From positions 1-64,000 of the forward strand of contig JAFTYI010000025.1 of NCBI GenBank assembly GCA_017464815.1: a stretch of DNA of 64,000 bases, in the 5' to 3' direction. How positions within the stretch are numbered: position 1 is the first letter of the stretch; each line of letters opens with the position of its first letter. Made by a program: the position numbers and the translations under genes. Positions 8,376 to 16,694 of this stretch are shown piece by piece. The notes under the pieces are model-generated. The model saw only the letters and a list, made by a program, of their open reading frames with translations. It ran no database searches and was not told the origin of the DNA. The DNA comes from Bacteroidaceae bacterium (GTDB taxonomy: Bacteria > Bacteroidota > Bacteroidia > Bacteroidales > Bacteroidaceae).

Positions 8376-9836
8376 TTATTGTACCTTTGAAAGTTCCTCC
8401 ATCATCTTTTCCACCCCAGGCCAGCCACTGATGGCTTTAACGAATTTACCTTCACGGTCGTAGATGAGGTAATGGGGTATGGCATTTTCGTAATCAGGAA
8501 TTTGCATGGCCTGTTTCTTGTCTTCGGGCACGATGTAGTGGACTCCTTCATGTCGGGAAACGTACACCAACCAATCATTGGAGTCGCTGCTGGTGTCGGT
8601 GATGTAAACGAAATCGACACCTTTCTCTTTCAGACCCTCCTTCACGCTCTCCATCTCTTTCATTCCCTTACGACAGGGACCGCACCATGTGGCCCAAAAA
8701 TCAACGAAGACGATGCGCCCTTTGTGTTCTGCCACGATTTTAGGCAACCATTCCTCAGGTTTGCCTTCCGGCAGGTCTTTACATGTCCCTTTATTGTTAG
8801 TGGCCTCCTTTTTCATGAGTGCCTGCATCTCTCGTATTTGTACTTGGAACTCCGGTGACAGGCTATCCAACTTACTTTCGTTCACTGGCAGATTGGCTTT
8901 CGCACGGGTCATTACTGTCTTGGCTTCGTCCAGTTCTTTGAACCAGCGTCCTAAAGGTGAATCTTCCAATCCATTAGCCTGCATATACTCTCTTCCCTCA
9001 CCAAACAAATTATTCATGCAGGCAAAGAAGCCGAGCGTGCTACGGTAGTAAGTCAATTCGGACGCATGAGGGTCTTTGAAGGTAAATTGTGCCTCGAACA
9101 TTGCCAGCGAATCCTCGTCCGTCAGAATCTTCCAACTCTTCTTTACAAACATGAAGTTCCTTAGCTTATTCAAGTAATCCTGTTCTATCAGCATTCTGCG
9201 GTATTCCCGTTCTCTAGGTGAGAGGTTGAGCGTGTCCAACTGCCCTACTACATCCTGAAACTCGTTCCAACACACTTCGCGCCATTCATCAAAGGTGCTG
9301 CGAGCGTGAGCGATAGCACAATCACGACTAACCCCCAGTTGCATACCTTTCATGTGAATGGGCAGAGGCATTTCAAAACTCGCACCTTCCATGTGGACGG
9401 CTTTCTTCCAAAGTTCCTGCAACTTCTCTGTAGTGATGCTGTCGCGTGGTGTCTCTCTATTGTAGGCTTCGTATGCCGCGAAAGCGCTTCTGTTGTAATC
9501 GAGCTTAACAGTATCACCAGGAAAAAGCATGATTTCCAATCCATTCATGCATTGGTGTTGCAGTGGGTAACAGATGTCGTATGTTATGGAGAATGTTCCG
9601 TTGATGGAATCTTTGGTAATTGCACAACCATTGCCTTTCAACGACTCGTGATTTCCCCAAAATCCAGGGGGAAAGGGATTGTCACCTGCCTTCCAATCAA
9701 CATACCGTCCAAGAATGACGGCCGGGGCGCTCTTGCGTTCCCATTGCGTATAGCTGGTGGCTTCACTCGTTGGTTGACAACTCAGTACCAATGCCATCAG
9801 GGCAAAGGCGCAAATGGATAATACGGCCTTTTTCAT
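8376..9836 (-). CDS. TlpA-family thioredoxin-like lipoprotein
   Basis: Secreted, probably membrane-anchored thiol-disulfide protein. ATG 9836 gives a lipoprotein signal with lipobox LVLSC. The middle 330 residues match the general pattern of Bacteroidetes TlpA proteins, with a beta-rich N-terminal region and a helical section. The C-terminal thioredoxin fold (about 345-486) has FWATWCGPC, active cysteines about 100 residues from the end, and the cis-proline region AIPHYLIYDREGK. Stop of the upstream paralogue is 10 bp away, so the two form an operon. Redox partners are not known. Confidence 0.83.
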   Translation of the reverse strand: MKKAVLSICAFALMALVLSCQPTSEATSYTQWERKSAPAVILGRYVDWKAGDNPFPPGFWGNHESLKGNGCAITKDSINGTFSITYDICYPLQHQCMNGLEIMLFPGDTVKLDYNRSAFAAYEAYNRETPRDSITTEKLQELWKKAVHMEGASFEMPLPIHMKGMQLGVSRDCAIAHARSTFDEWREVCWNEFQDVVGQLDTLNLSPREREYRRMLIEQDYLNKLRNFMFVKKSWKILTDEDSLAMFEAQFTFKDPHASELTYYRSTLGFFACMNNLFGEGREYMQANGLEDSPLGRWFKELDEAKTVMTRAKANLPVNESKLDSLSPEFQVQIREMQALMKKEATNNKGTCKDLPEGKPEEWLPKIVAEHKGRIVFVDFWATWCGPCRKGMKEMESVKEGLKEKGVDFVYITDTSSDSNDWLVYVSRHEGVHYIVPEDKKQAMQIPDYENAIPHYLIYDREGKFVKAISGWPGVEKMMEELSKVQ

Positions 9837-9846
9837 GTTCATTTGT

Positions 9847-11727
9847 TTATCGTTCAAGCACTCTGTTGATTTCTTTCTCAATCTCCATTAAAATCTCTTT
9901 GCCAAATCCCGTGGTTCCCCACACGCGCTTGCCTTTTCGGTCGTAGAGATAATATTGGGGAATTGCTCCCAATCCGGGTATTTTGTTCCAAATGTCACTC
10001 TTGATACGGTAGTGTTGTCCCGGAATCTTCATTACCTGTTCGTTCCATGCATCCATCTGGCTTGTCTCATTGGTGAGATAGACGAATACGACATCAAGGT
10101 CTTTCATCTGTTCCTTCATCGGCTCCATGGCTACTATACCCTTTATGCAGGGGACACACCAAGTTGCCCAGCAATCAATGAACACCGCTTTGCCCGGATA
10201 TTGTGCAACAATGGCATTGAGCATCTCTTCGGGAGCAGCGTCGGGAGTCGCTTTCATGCGGTCGGCCGCCTCCCTCTTCAATCTTTCCAACTGCATTTTC
10301 ACGCTGTCGTTTTTTACTTTTAGCACCTGTTGGAAATAAGGGTGAACGGACTGGATGATACTGTCGGGTTGCACTTCGCCTGCCCTGAGTTTGTCACCCA
10401 CGACTTTAGCACTTGCGTAGGCTTTCATCATATCGTAAACTTCGCCCTTGTCCATTCCGTTAGCCTCCAGATAAGATAAGTTGCTAAGGTTAAGGGGCAG
10501 ATAGAATGAACGTCCATCGCGATAGAGCATCAAATCTTTGGAATGGGGGTCAAGAGGGGTATAGGTCTTCTTCATTTCGGCAATCACGTCACTGATATCG
10601 TTTCCATACCCTATGCGCCATTGCAACAAAGGTGCATAACTTCTGCGTGTTGCCAAATAAATGTTGTCCACAAGCAATTGGAGCATATCTTTCTGACGCT
10701 GTGTATAGTCTCTTTTCTTCAACACATCCAGACGGAGGGAATCGTAACACGTCCACACCTTGTCACACCACTGGGCATACGTCTCTCCTTTGACAAAGAC
10801 AGGCATCTCCTTTATAAAGCCTCGGATGAAGTGCATGTTTTCAAGTACCACCTGATTGAGGTCGCCAATGCTACCGCCCACCCGATAGCAATCACTTGGA
10901 GTGGGCTTGCCTGCTGCGAAGTCGTGCACACGTGCCACACATGCCGCAGCGTCGATGTCCAATGTCAGTGTTTCTCCCGGTATGATATAAAGCCAGAATT
11001 GGTCAACTCCTTCCATACTGGGGTCAACTGGATAGCCGATAAATTGAGGTCTCATCGGCATGAATGCAGGGTGGCAGAATTGCGTGACAGAATCGCCATA
11101 AATGGTTTCTTCTTCATAGTCACCCGTCAGAGGATTGCGTGCAGAATCACCAAAGTAGCTGACCTCATTCCCGCCATGCACTCTTATTGTCGCTTTGGCT
11201 TTACCATGCGTCAAGGTCAATGGTTTGAGCGGTTCATCGGCATTCTCGGGCTTCTTGTATGGCGGCAGTCGGAATGGATGCAGTTTCCCGTCAAGGCGTA
11301 TGCCGTGTATTTTCCATGTACTTTCGCTATCGTTCTCAATATAGTCGAACATCACGGTCTTCTTGGGCAATGGCTCAAAGGTGAGGATGAGCGAATCTTG
11401 TTGGGGATTCTTTTCATACTCCTTGCCTATCTCAAACGCATCGTCAGACAACACTTTAGCCCCATCGTGCGTAATCAGTCGGCCACTGACATACTTATAA
11501 ACCTTGCCTTCGCACTCCAATCGTGCACCTTCCATAGTCCAGTTCCGTTGGTGAGCACAATTCATCCGGAAGTGTACCACGGTCTTTTTCTTCAGATGCT
11601 CCACTTTGACAGGTAGTAGGGAAGACGTGTTTGTCGAAGCAAATGCAGGCTTGTCACTTACTCTTGTTTTTGCCTGCATGGTCATGCTTACCAAAAGCGT
11701 GAATAAAAGGAATACGATTCTTTTCAT
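9847..11727 (-). CDS. TlpA-family thioredoxin-like secreted protein
   Basis: 626-aa secreted protein, signal peptide in the first 19 residues (cleavage near QAK), first gene of a two-gene operon. The N-terminal 450 residues are a beta-rich region plus a helical domain of the kind found before Bacteroidetes thioredoxins. The thioredoxin domain has CWATWCVPC (CxxC at about 523-527) and AIPQYYLYDRKGK. The region shared with the downstream paralogue is mostly the C-terminus. Its promoter (TAGTTTTG 11762-11755, TTTG 11786-11783) has four GTTTRCAAA boxes immediately upstream. Confidence 0.83.
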   Translation of the reverse strand: MKRIVFLLFTLLVSMTMQAKTRVSDKPAFASTNTSSLLPVKVEHLKKKTVVHFRMNCAHQRNWTMEGARLECEGKVYKYVSGRLITHDGAKVLSDDAFEIGKEYEKNPQQDSLILTFEPLPKKTVMFDYIENDSESTWKIHGIRLDGKLHPFRLPPYKKPENADEPLKPLTLTHGKAKATIRVHGGNEVSYFGDSARNPLTGDYEEETIYGDSVTQFCHPAFMPMRPQFIGYPVDPSMEGVDQFWLYIIPGETLTLDIDAAACVARVHDFAAGKPTPSDCYRVGGSIGDLNQVVLENMHFIRGFIKEMPVFVKGETYAQWCDKVWTCYDSLRLDVLKKRDYTQRQKDMLQLLVDNIYLATRRSYAPLLQWRIGYGNDISDVIAEMKKTYTPLDPHSKDLMLYRDGRSFYLPLNLSNLSYLEANGMDKGEVYDMMKAYASAKVVGDKLRAGEVQPDSIIQSVHPYFQQVLKVKNDSVKMQLERLKREAADRMKATPDAAPEEMLNAIVAQYPGKAVFIDCWATWCVPCIKGIVAMEPMKEQMKDLDVVFVYLTNETSQMDAWNEQVMKIPGQHYRIKSDIWNKIPGLGAIPQYYLYDRKGKRVWGTTGFGKEILMEIEKEINRVLER

Positions 11728-11754
11728 GATGATAATGATTTTGATTTATGCCTG

Positions 11755-11856
11755 CAAAACTATCCAATTCTGATGTTTTCGCCAAATAAATGAGTTTACA
11801 AACAGTTTACAAATGGTTTCAGAGACGAATAAGAAAGTTTGCAAACTGTTTGCAAG
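11755..11856 (-). promoter_or_regulatory. Promoter of the TlpA operon with four GTTTRCAAA boxes
   Basis: Minus-strand -7 TAGTTTTG (11762-11755) and -33 TTTG (11786-11783), spacer 20 bp. Directly upstream, GTTTACAAA occurs at 11794 and 11805, then GTTTGCAAA at 11837 and GTTTGCAAG at 11848. Boxes are 11 bp apart in each pair, pairs 43 bp apart, all on one face of the helix. The position just above -33 suggests an activator; the adjacent HTH regulator is the natural candidate. Confidence 0.6.
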
Positions 11857-11961
11857 CCATGCATAGTGTGCTGATATATAGTACTCTAATGGATTCCACT
11901 TTCGCGAGTATAAATTATAGAGATAAAGGGAGTTGAGCTTGCGAAACTTAAATAATGGAAT

Positions 11962-12975
11962 TTACAAAGAAAGAATGAACTCGTCCCAATCTTTTCCGGT
12001 TCCACTCTTGTCGAAGACCTTTTTGTACAGTCTTGTTCGGATGTTGCTGATGCTGCTTTTCTCTTTTTTGAGCACCGAAGCAATGTCGGCAGGCTTGATG
12101 CGGAGCTTCAACAGCATACATACTTGCCATTCGGTGGGCGACAGGTCGTAAAGGTTGAACAGGCTGGATGCGAAGTTGGGATAGACAATTTTCAACTGAC
12201 GTTCCAATTCCTTCCAATCGGTCGGGGTAAAGTTCTCTCCGGCATCAATGCGGCCACGTGTCACGCGGTAATGGTCTGATTGGAAGAAATCCGATTCCAC
12301 CTCTTTCATGGCCTTGGCTACCGGCTCGGGGCGAAGTTGGTTGGCCTCCTCTATCTCCGCCAGCTTCCGTTCCATTTCGCGTTTGTGTCTGCGCAGACGC
12401 ATGACATATCCCACACCTGCTATGGTGAACAGGCACATAAGAATAATGGTATAAAGGAAAATGCGGTTCTCGGCTTTCAGCTCCCGTTCGGTGGTGGACA
12501 GCACGAAATGCTTCACCGGAGCATCGGCATCGTTGGGGTATTGTCTGACGAGGTTCCGGATTTCCTCCTTGCGCTCCTCGGTCATGGTGTGAGTCCGTAC
12601 GATGGTTTCCTTATACCCCTCAAATTCCAGCACGACGGTGGAGTCGTTGATGATGTGTAAGGGCATTACGCGGTCGCGCTCCATATAGATGGAATCGTTC
12701 AGACGGTATCGTCCCATCTCGTGTGCAAGAATCATCATCTCGTCGCCCACGGCATGGAGTTGCACCGTGTAATAAGTGCTGTCGGCATCGTAAATCTTAC
12801 AACGCGTATAGTGGGTATATACGGATGAGGTTGTCTTTCCGTCGGGAGCAGTTTCACTCTTCAGCATCCACACACCTACGATGGAAAAGTTCCCTTTTCC
12901 CTCATCTGCCGCCGGGCATACGAGCGAAAGAAGGGAGATGAAAAAGAATATCGTCAGTTTGCCTATGATTCTCAT
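11962..12975 (-). CDS. Membrane-anchored LuxR-like regulator with periplasmic sensor domain
   Basis: 337-aa one-component regulator. It has a signal peptide (1-22) and a periplasmic lipocalin/DUF4488-like beta domain (about 30-130). A short stalk leads to a single membrane helix (about 172-192), then an arginine-rich coiled segment and a C-terminal helix-turn-helix of the LuxR type (LSPTEWQVCMLLKLRIKPAD to the end). It would sense an envelope signal and act on DNA while tethered. It lies immediately upstream of the TlpA operon on the same strand, with the GTTTRCAAA boxes in between, suggesting it controls that operon. This link is inference. Confidence 0.78.
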   Translation of the reverse strand: MRIIGKLTIFFFISLLSLVCPAADEGKGNFSIVGVWMLKSETAPDGKTTSSVYTHYTRCKIYDADSTYYTVQLHAVGDEMMILAHEMGRYRLNDSIYMERDRVMPLHIINDSTVVLEFEGYKETIVRTHTMTEERKEEIRNLVRQYPNDADAPVKHFVLSTTERELKAENRIFLYTIILMCLFTIAGVGYVMRLRRHKREMERKLAEIEEANQLRPEPVAKAMKEVESDFFQSDHYRVTRGRIDAGENFTPTDWKELERQLKIVYPNFASSLFNLYDLSPTEWQVCMLLKLRIKPADIASVLKKEKSSISNIRTRLYKKVFDKSGTGKDWDEFILSL

Positions 12976-12995
12976 GAGTCACATGAATTGTGGCG

Positions 12996-13026
12996 CAAAG
13001 ATAGTGCAAGCCGAGTGAAGAACAAA
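12996..13026 (-). promoter_or_regulatory. Promoter of the membrane-anchored regulator (spacer-conserved type)
   Basis: TTTG (13026-13023), spacer TTCTTCACTCGGCTTGCAC (19 bp), TATCTTTG (13003-12996), minus strand. Confidence 0.72.
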
Positions 13027-13160
13027 ATAAACTCATTTATTTTTTCTTCCGAGGCGTTGCCTGTCTTCGTGATGTGCATTGTCACATCCATAATCGTGAA
13101 GAGTTCATTGCCAAATGGGAGCGTAAACACGGTAGAGAAAGAGTATAAACCGTATAGAGT

Positions 13161-13213
13161 TTACACTTTTTGTATTTACAATTTGTGTAATTACACTTTT
13201 TGTAATATCTTTG
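13161..13213 (+). promoter_or_regulatory. Promoter overlapped by three abutting 15-bp palindromes
   Basis: TTACACTTTTTGTAT (13161-13175), TTACAATTTGTGTAA (13176-13190) and TTACACTTTTTGTAA (13191-13205) follow one another with no gap. The -33 TTTG (13182-13185) lies inside the second and the -7 TATCTTTG (13206-13213) touches the third, spacer 20 bp. A repressor bound here would block the promoter. The controlled gene is the ATPase at 13263. Confidence 0.65.
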
Positions 13214-13262
13214 CAGGCAGGAAGCGGATGTTGCCGTTTTCTGCTTTAAAAAAACAGACCGT

Positions 13263-14393
13263 ATGGAGACACCTTTTGTATTTGGCAAGATTGCCACGGA
13301 GAAGAATTTTACAGACCGCATAGAGGAAACGGCTACGTTGGTGGCTCATTTCCAGTCGCTCATCAACACCATCATCATTTCGCCCCGCCGATGGGGAAAG
13401 AGTTCGCTGGTGAACAAGGCCGCCCGTCTGGCCATGGAGCAGGACGAGAGGTTGCGTGTCTGCCACATCGACCTCTTCAATGTGCGCAGCGAAGAACACT
13501 TCTATTCCCTCTTGGCACAGAGGGTGATAGCGGCTACATCCACCCGTTGGGAGGAGGCCGTGGAGAATGCCAAACGGTTCTTTACACGCCTGGTGCCCAA
13601 AATTTCCATTTCGGCCGACCCGATGAACGAAGTCTCTATTGACTTTGACTGGGACGATGTGAAGCAAAATCCCGATGAAGTGCTTGACCTCGCTGAGAAG
13701 ATTGCCTGCGAAAAGGGGTTGAAGATTGTGGTCTGTGTGGATGAGTTTCAGAATATCTCGGAGTTCACGAATCCCAGTTATTTCCAGAAAAAACTGCGTT
13801 CGCACTGGCAGCAACATCAGCATGTGGCTTATTGTCTCTACGGAAGCAAGCGGCACATGATGCTGGAGGTTTTCACCGATTCGTCCATGCCCTTCTATAA
13901 GTTTGGCAACCTGATGTTTCTCGAAAAGATTGCGACACCCCACTTGGTGGCGTTTTTCCATGCGCGTTTTGCCGACACGGGCAAAAGCATTACGGACGAG
14001 GCCGCCCACCTGATAGCCCTTCTTGCCGACAATCATCCCTATTATGCCCAGCAGTTGGCGCAACTTTCGTGGCTCAGGACGCAGGGAGAGTGTACCGCTG
14101 AAGTCGTCCATGAGGCTCACGAGGCATTGGTGGAGCAGTTGAGCCTGCTTTTTGTCACTGTCACCGAGGCGTTGACTACCCAACAACTCTGTTACCTCAA
14201 GGCGTTGATTGCAGGTGAGAAGTCTATCAGCTCCACCGAAACCATGCACCGCTACCGCATCTCATCGCCCACTTCCATTACCCGTTCGCGTGCCGCTTTG
14301 GTGAAGAATGACATATTGGACAACAAGGCAGGTGAAGTATCTTTCCAAGATCCCATATATGCCTATTGGCTGAAGACGAGATACTTTCGTTGA
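13263..14393 (+). CDS. P-loop ATPase (archaeal-ATPase-like)
   Basis: 376-aa STAND/archaeal-type ATPase. Walker A is SPRRWGKSS (40-48), Walker B is VVCVDEF (about 155-161), and LYGSKRHMM reads as a sensor region. A helical C-terminal part ends with a winged-helix-like segment (TSITRSRAALVKNDILD) typical of these proteins. It is unrelated in detail to the other two ATPases here. No partner gene adjoins it. The triple-palindrome operator suggests tight control. Role unknown; such genes are common in accessory regions of Bacteroidales. Confidence 0.78.
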   Translation: METPFVFGKIATEKNFTDRIEETATLVAHFQSLINTIIISPRRWGKSSLVNKAARLAMEQDERLRVCHIDLFNVRSEEHFYSLLAQRVIAATSTRWEEAVENAKRFFTRLVPKISISADPMNEVSIDFDWDDVKQNPDEVLDLAEKIACEKGLKIVVCVDEFQNISEFTNPSYFQKKLRSHWQQHQHVAYCLYGSKRHMMLEVFTDSSMPFYKFGNLMFLEKIATPHLVAFFHARFADTGKSITDEAAHLIALLADNHPYYAQQLAQLSWLRTQGECTAEVVHEAHEALVEQLSLLFVTVTEALTTQQLCYLKALIAGEKSISSTETMHRYRISSPTSITRSRAALVKNDILDNKAGEVSFQDPIYAYWLKTRYFR

Positions 14394-14427
14394 ATCTCCT
14401 CCTCATCTTTCCACTTTGCGAGGGTCT

Positions 14428-14490
14428 CAAAGATACAAAAACACTTCTGCAAAAGTGAAATTTTGCCGAAAAAGCACTTTTGCAGAAGTG
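14428..14490 (-). repeat. Orphan promoter-palindrome block copied from an AAA_14 ATPase upstream region
   Basis: The 19 bases CAAAGATACAAAAACACTT (14428-14446) are identical to 8232-8250. Palindromes CACTTCTGCAAAAGTG (14442-14457) and CACTTTTGCAGAAGTG (14475-14490) keep the 33-bp period and the 6-bp gap between -7 box and first palindrome. But no gene starts here: the block lies between the 3' ends of two convergent genes. It looks like a remnant left after a related ATPase gene was lost or moved. Confidence 0.6.
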
Positions 14491-14510
14491 TAAAAGATGT
14501 TAATTGGGTT

Positions 14511-16571
14511 TTACTCAAACAGGAAATACTTCAGCTTCATCCCTTCGGTGCTTCCGCGGGTGGTGAACGTGATTTTGTGTACCCCTTGCGGGATGTTTAC
14601 CTTGAAGTTCTGTAGCGACCATTTGCCTCCCGTGGCTTTCACGCGGCAGGTGCCGAGCAGAGGGCCGTTGGCATCACCCGCGTGCACCTCTATGACCGTG
14701 TCGCTGAAGCGGGCTTTCAGTTCCACCTTCAGTCGGGTGGCAGGGCGGTCGAAGTGGAGGTTGAAGAAGGAAATCCATGCTCCCGGCTCGATGTCGCCCA
14801 CATATTGTTCGGGCATATAGTCCTGCGGGCGGAAGAGGCGCATTCCCTCGCGGTCGTCGTACTGGTCGAAATCTATGCGGGCAAGGGCATCGTAGTGGTT
14901 GCCACGATAGCTGCTTTCGATGATGAAGTTGTCAAAGTCGGCATGTCCGCTCATGGCCTTGCTGAGGTTGGCGGTGGTGTAGAAGGCCGAGTCCTTCTCG
15001 GTGGTATGGTGGTAGCAGCAGAGGGCGTGGCGGAGTCCGAGGAAACGCCAGAAGCCCGAGGCCGTCTCTTCCCCAAACCGTTCGTAGTGTTGCCCGTCGA
15101 GGCTGTAGTGGAAGATGACCGTGCCGCGCTTGGTGACCTCTGTGCGTAGCCACACGTAACCGTCGGTGGGTCGGATGGCTTTCGCCTCCATCAGTTTGTC
15201 ATCCACGTGTTTGCTTTGGTGAACCTCCAGTTGCCATCCGTCCGCCGTGCGGCGCACGCCCTGTTGCAGCATGACGCTGCCCATGATACCGTTTCCGGCA
15301 AAGTCGCCCACCTGCAAGCCGCGCACGTCCAGCTTTACTGTTCCCGTGCTGGCTGGCCCTGACACCTTTTGAGTCAACGAGTTGCGTGCCCATTCAAATC
15401 CTTTGGCCGGTGAAGCATAGATGCGCAGGTGTCCTTTGCGGTCGGTCAGGCTCCACTTCTCGGCAATGGGCACGTGGTTGAACTCCCACATGGGCTTCAG
15501 TGTCTTTCCCTCAAACTCGTCGCTCTCTTGCGGGAAACAGATTTCCTGCTTGGCTTTCACGGCCGGCTTGCGGTAAGTCACTACCCCCTTCCCGGGACGG
15601 ATGCGTCCTATCCGGCTTGCCAGTTCGGGAGTAATCTGTGTGGTGTCGGGGTCGAGTCCCACCACCGGCCAGTCGTCCACCCACCGCATGGGGTAAAGCA
15701 TCATGTCGCGCCCCATGTAGTCGCGGTCTTGGAAGGTGAATGCCCACGATTCCCCTTCGGCCGTCTCCACATATCCCCCTTGATGTACGCCCGCGCGGGC
15801 ATAGTTGATGTCGTCGTCAATCAGCAGGCGTGTCTCGTAGGGGCCGTAGAGGTTACGCGAACGGCTCACCATCTGCACTCCGTTGTATCCCTGTGCGGGG
15901 TTGAAGATGTAGTACCATCCGTTGCGCTTGTAGGTGTGGCAACCCTCGAAATAGAGGCTGTATTTCTCCGGCGAACGCAGGATGACCGTCCCTTTGTCGC
16001 CAGGCGTCATGATTTCCGTCCCCTCGTCGTTCAGGCGGGTCAGGCGTATCTCGTTCTTGCCGTGCGTCACGTACTTCTTCCCGTCGTCGTCGATGAAAAA
16101 TCCCGGGTCGTACAGCTCATCTTTGAAGGGGTACATGGTGTAAGGTCCCTCCGGTCGTCGGCTTTTGCACATGATGTAGCGGTCGCTCTTCAGGTTCACC
16201 CCGATGTAGAACCACCCGTCGTGGTAGCGGATGGTGGGTGCCCAGCAGGCGCGTCCGTAGGCCGTCAGCTCGTGCTCCATACTGTAGGAGGGCAGGAAGG
16301 TGAGGCTGTCGTAAGCGTGTCCGATGATTTTCCAGTTTATCAGGTCTTTGGAATGGCAGATGGGGATGCCCGGCATACAGGCAAAGGAGGAACTTATCAT
16401 GTAGAAGTCCTCGCCCACGCGGATGATGTCCGTGTCGGGATAGTCGCCTCGGATGATGGGGTTGGTGAATGTGCCGTCGCCATTGTCCGACGACAGCAGG
16501 TCAGTGCCGTTTGGTTGCGCCTGTCCCGACAAAGTTGCCGTCAGCATGGTGCAAAGGATAAATTTTTTCAT
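14511..16571 (-). CDS. Glycoside hydrolase family 43 enzyme with C-terminal carbohydrate-binding domain
   Basis: Secreted enzyme of the arabinofuranosidase/xylosidase family GH43. The signal peptide is MKKFILCTMLTATLSGQAQ (ATG 16571). The five-bladed propeller shows the expected catalytic positions: general base Asp in GDYPDTD, pKa-tuning Asp in LYDPGFF, general acid Glu in YFEGCHTYKRNGWYY. A second beta-sandwich follows (about 350-540), and the last 120 residues look like a CBM6-type module. Exact substrate cannot be told; xylan or arabinan side chains are plausible. It is not in a visible SusC/SusD locus. Confidence 0.88.
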   Translation of the reverse strand: MKKFILCTMLTATLSGQAQPNGTDLLSSDNGDGTFTNPIIRGDYPDTDIIRVGEDFYMISSSFACMPGIPICHSKDLINWKIIGHAYDSLTFLPSYSMEHELTAYGRACWAPTIRYHDGWFYIGVNLKSDRYIMCKSRRPEGPYTMYPFKDELYDPGFFIDDDGKKYVTHGKNEIRLTRLNDEGTEIMTPGDKGTVILRSPEKYSLYFEGCHTYKRNGWYYIFNPAQGYNGVQMVSRSRNLYGPYETRLLIDDDINYARAGVHQGGYVETAEGESWAFTFQDRDYMGRDMMLYPMRWVDDWPVVGLDPDTTQITPELASRIGRIRPGKGVVTYRKPAVKAKQEICFPQESDEFEGKTLKPMWEFNHVPIAEKWSLTDRKGHLRIYASPAKGFEWARNSLTQKVSGPASTGTVKLDVRGLQVGDFAGNGIMGSVMLQQGVRRTADGWQLEVHQSKHVDDKLMEAKAIRPTDGYVWLRTEVTKRGTVIFHYSLDGQHYERFGEETASGFWRFLGLRHALCCYHHTTEKDSAFYTTANLSKAMSGHADFDNFIIESSYRGNHYDALARIDFDQYDDREGMRLFRPQDYMPEQYVGDIEPGAWISFFNLHFDRPATRLKVELKARFSDTVIEVHAGDANGPLLGTCRVKATGGKWSLQNFKVNIPQGVHKITFTTRGSTEGMKLKYFLFE

Positions 16572-16598
16572 GTCTGGTATAGTTTTTGTTTTGCGGGG

Positions 16599-16629
16599 CA
16601 AAGATAGTACAAATCAGTTGAAGGACAAA
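16599..16629 (-). promoter_or_regulatory. GH43 promoter (spacer-conserved type)
   Basis: TTTG (16629-16626), spacer TCCTTCAACTGATTTGTAC, TATCTTTG (16606-16599). The stretch from this promoter through the GH43 start codon is duplicated imperfectly at 18174-18252. Confidence 0.75.
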
Positions 16630-16694
16630 GCAATCGGGGTGGAATGTTTACAGATTCCTCGGACAGCGTAATGTTTCTTTGTCTGAAATCAGAA

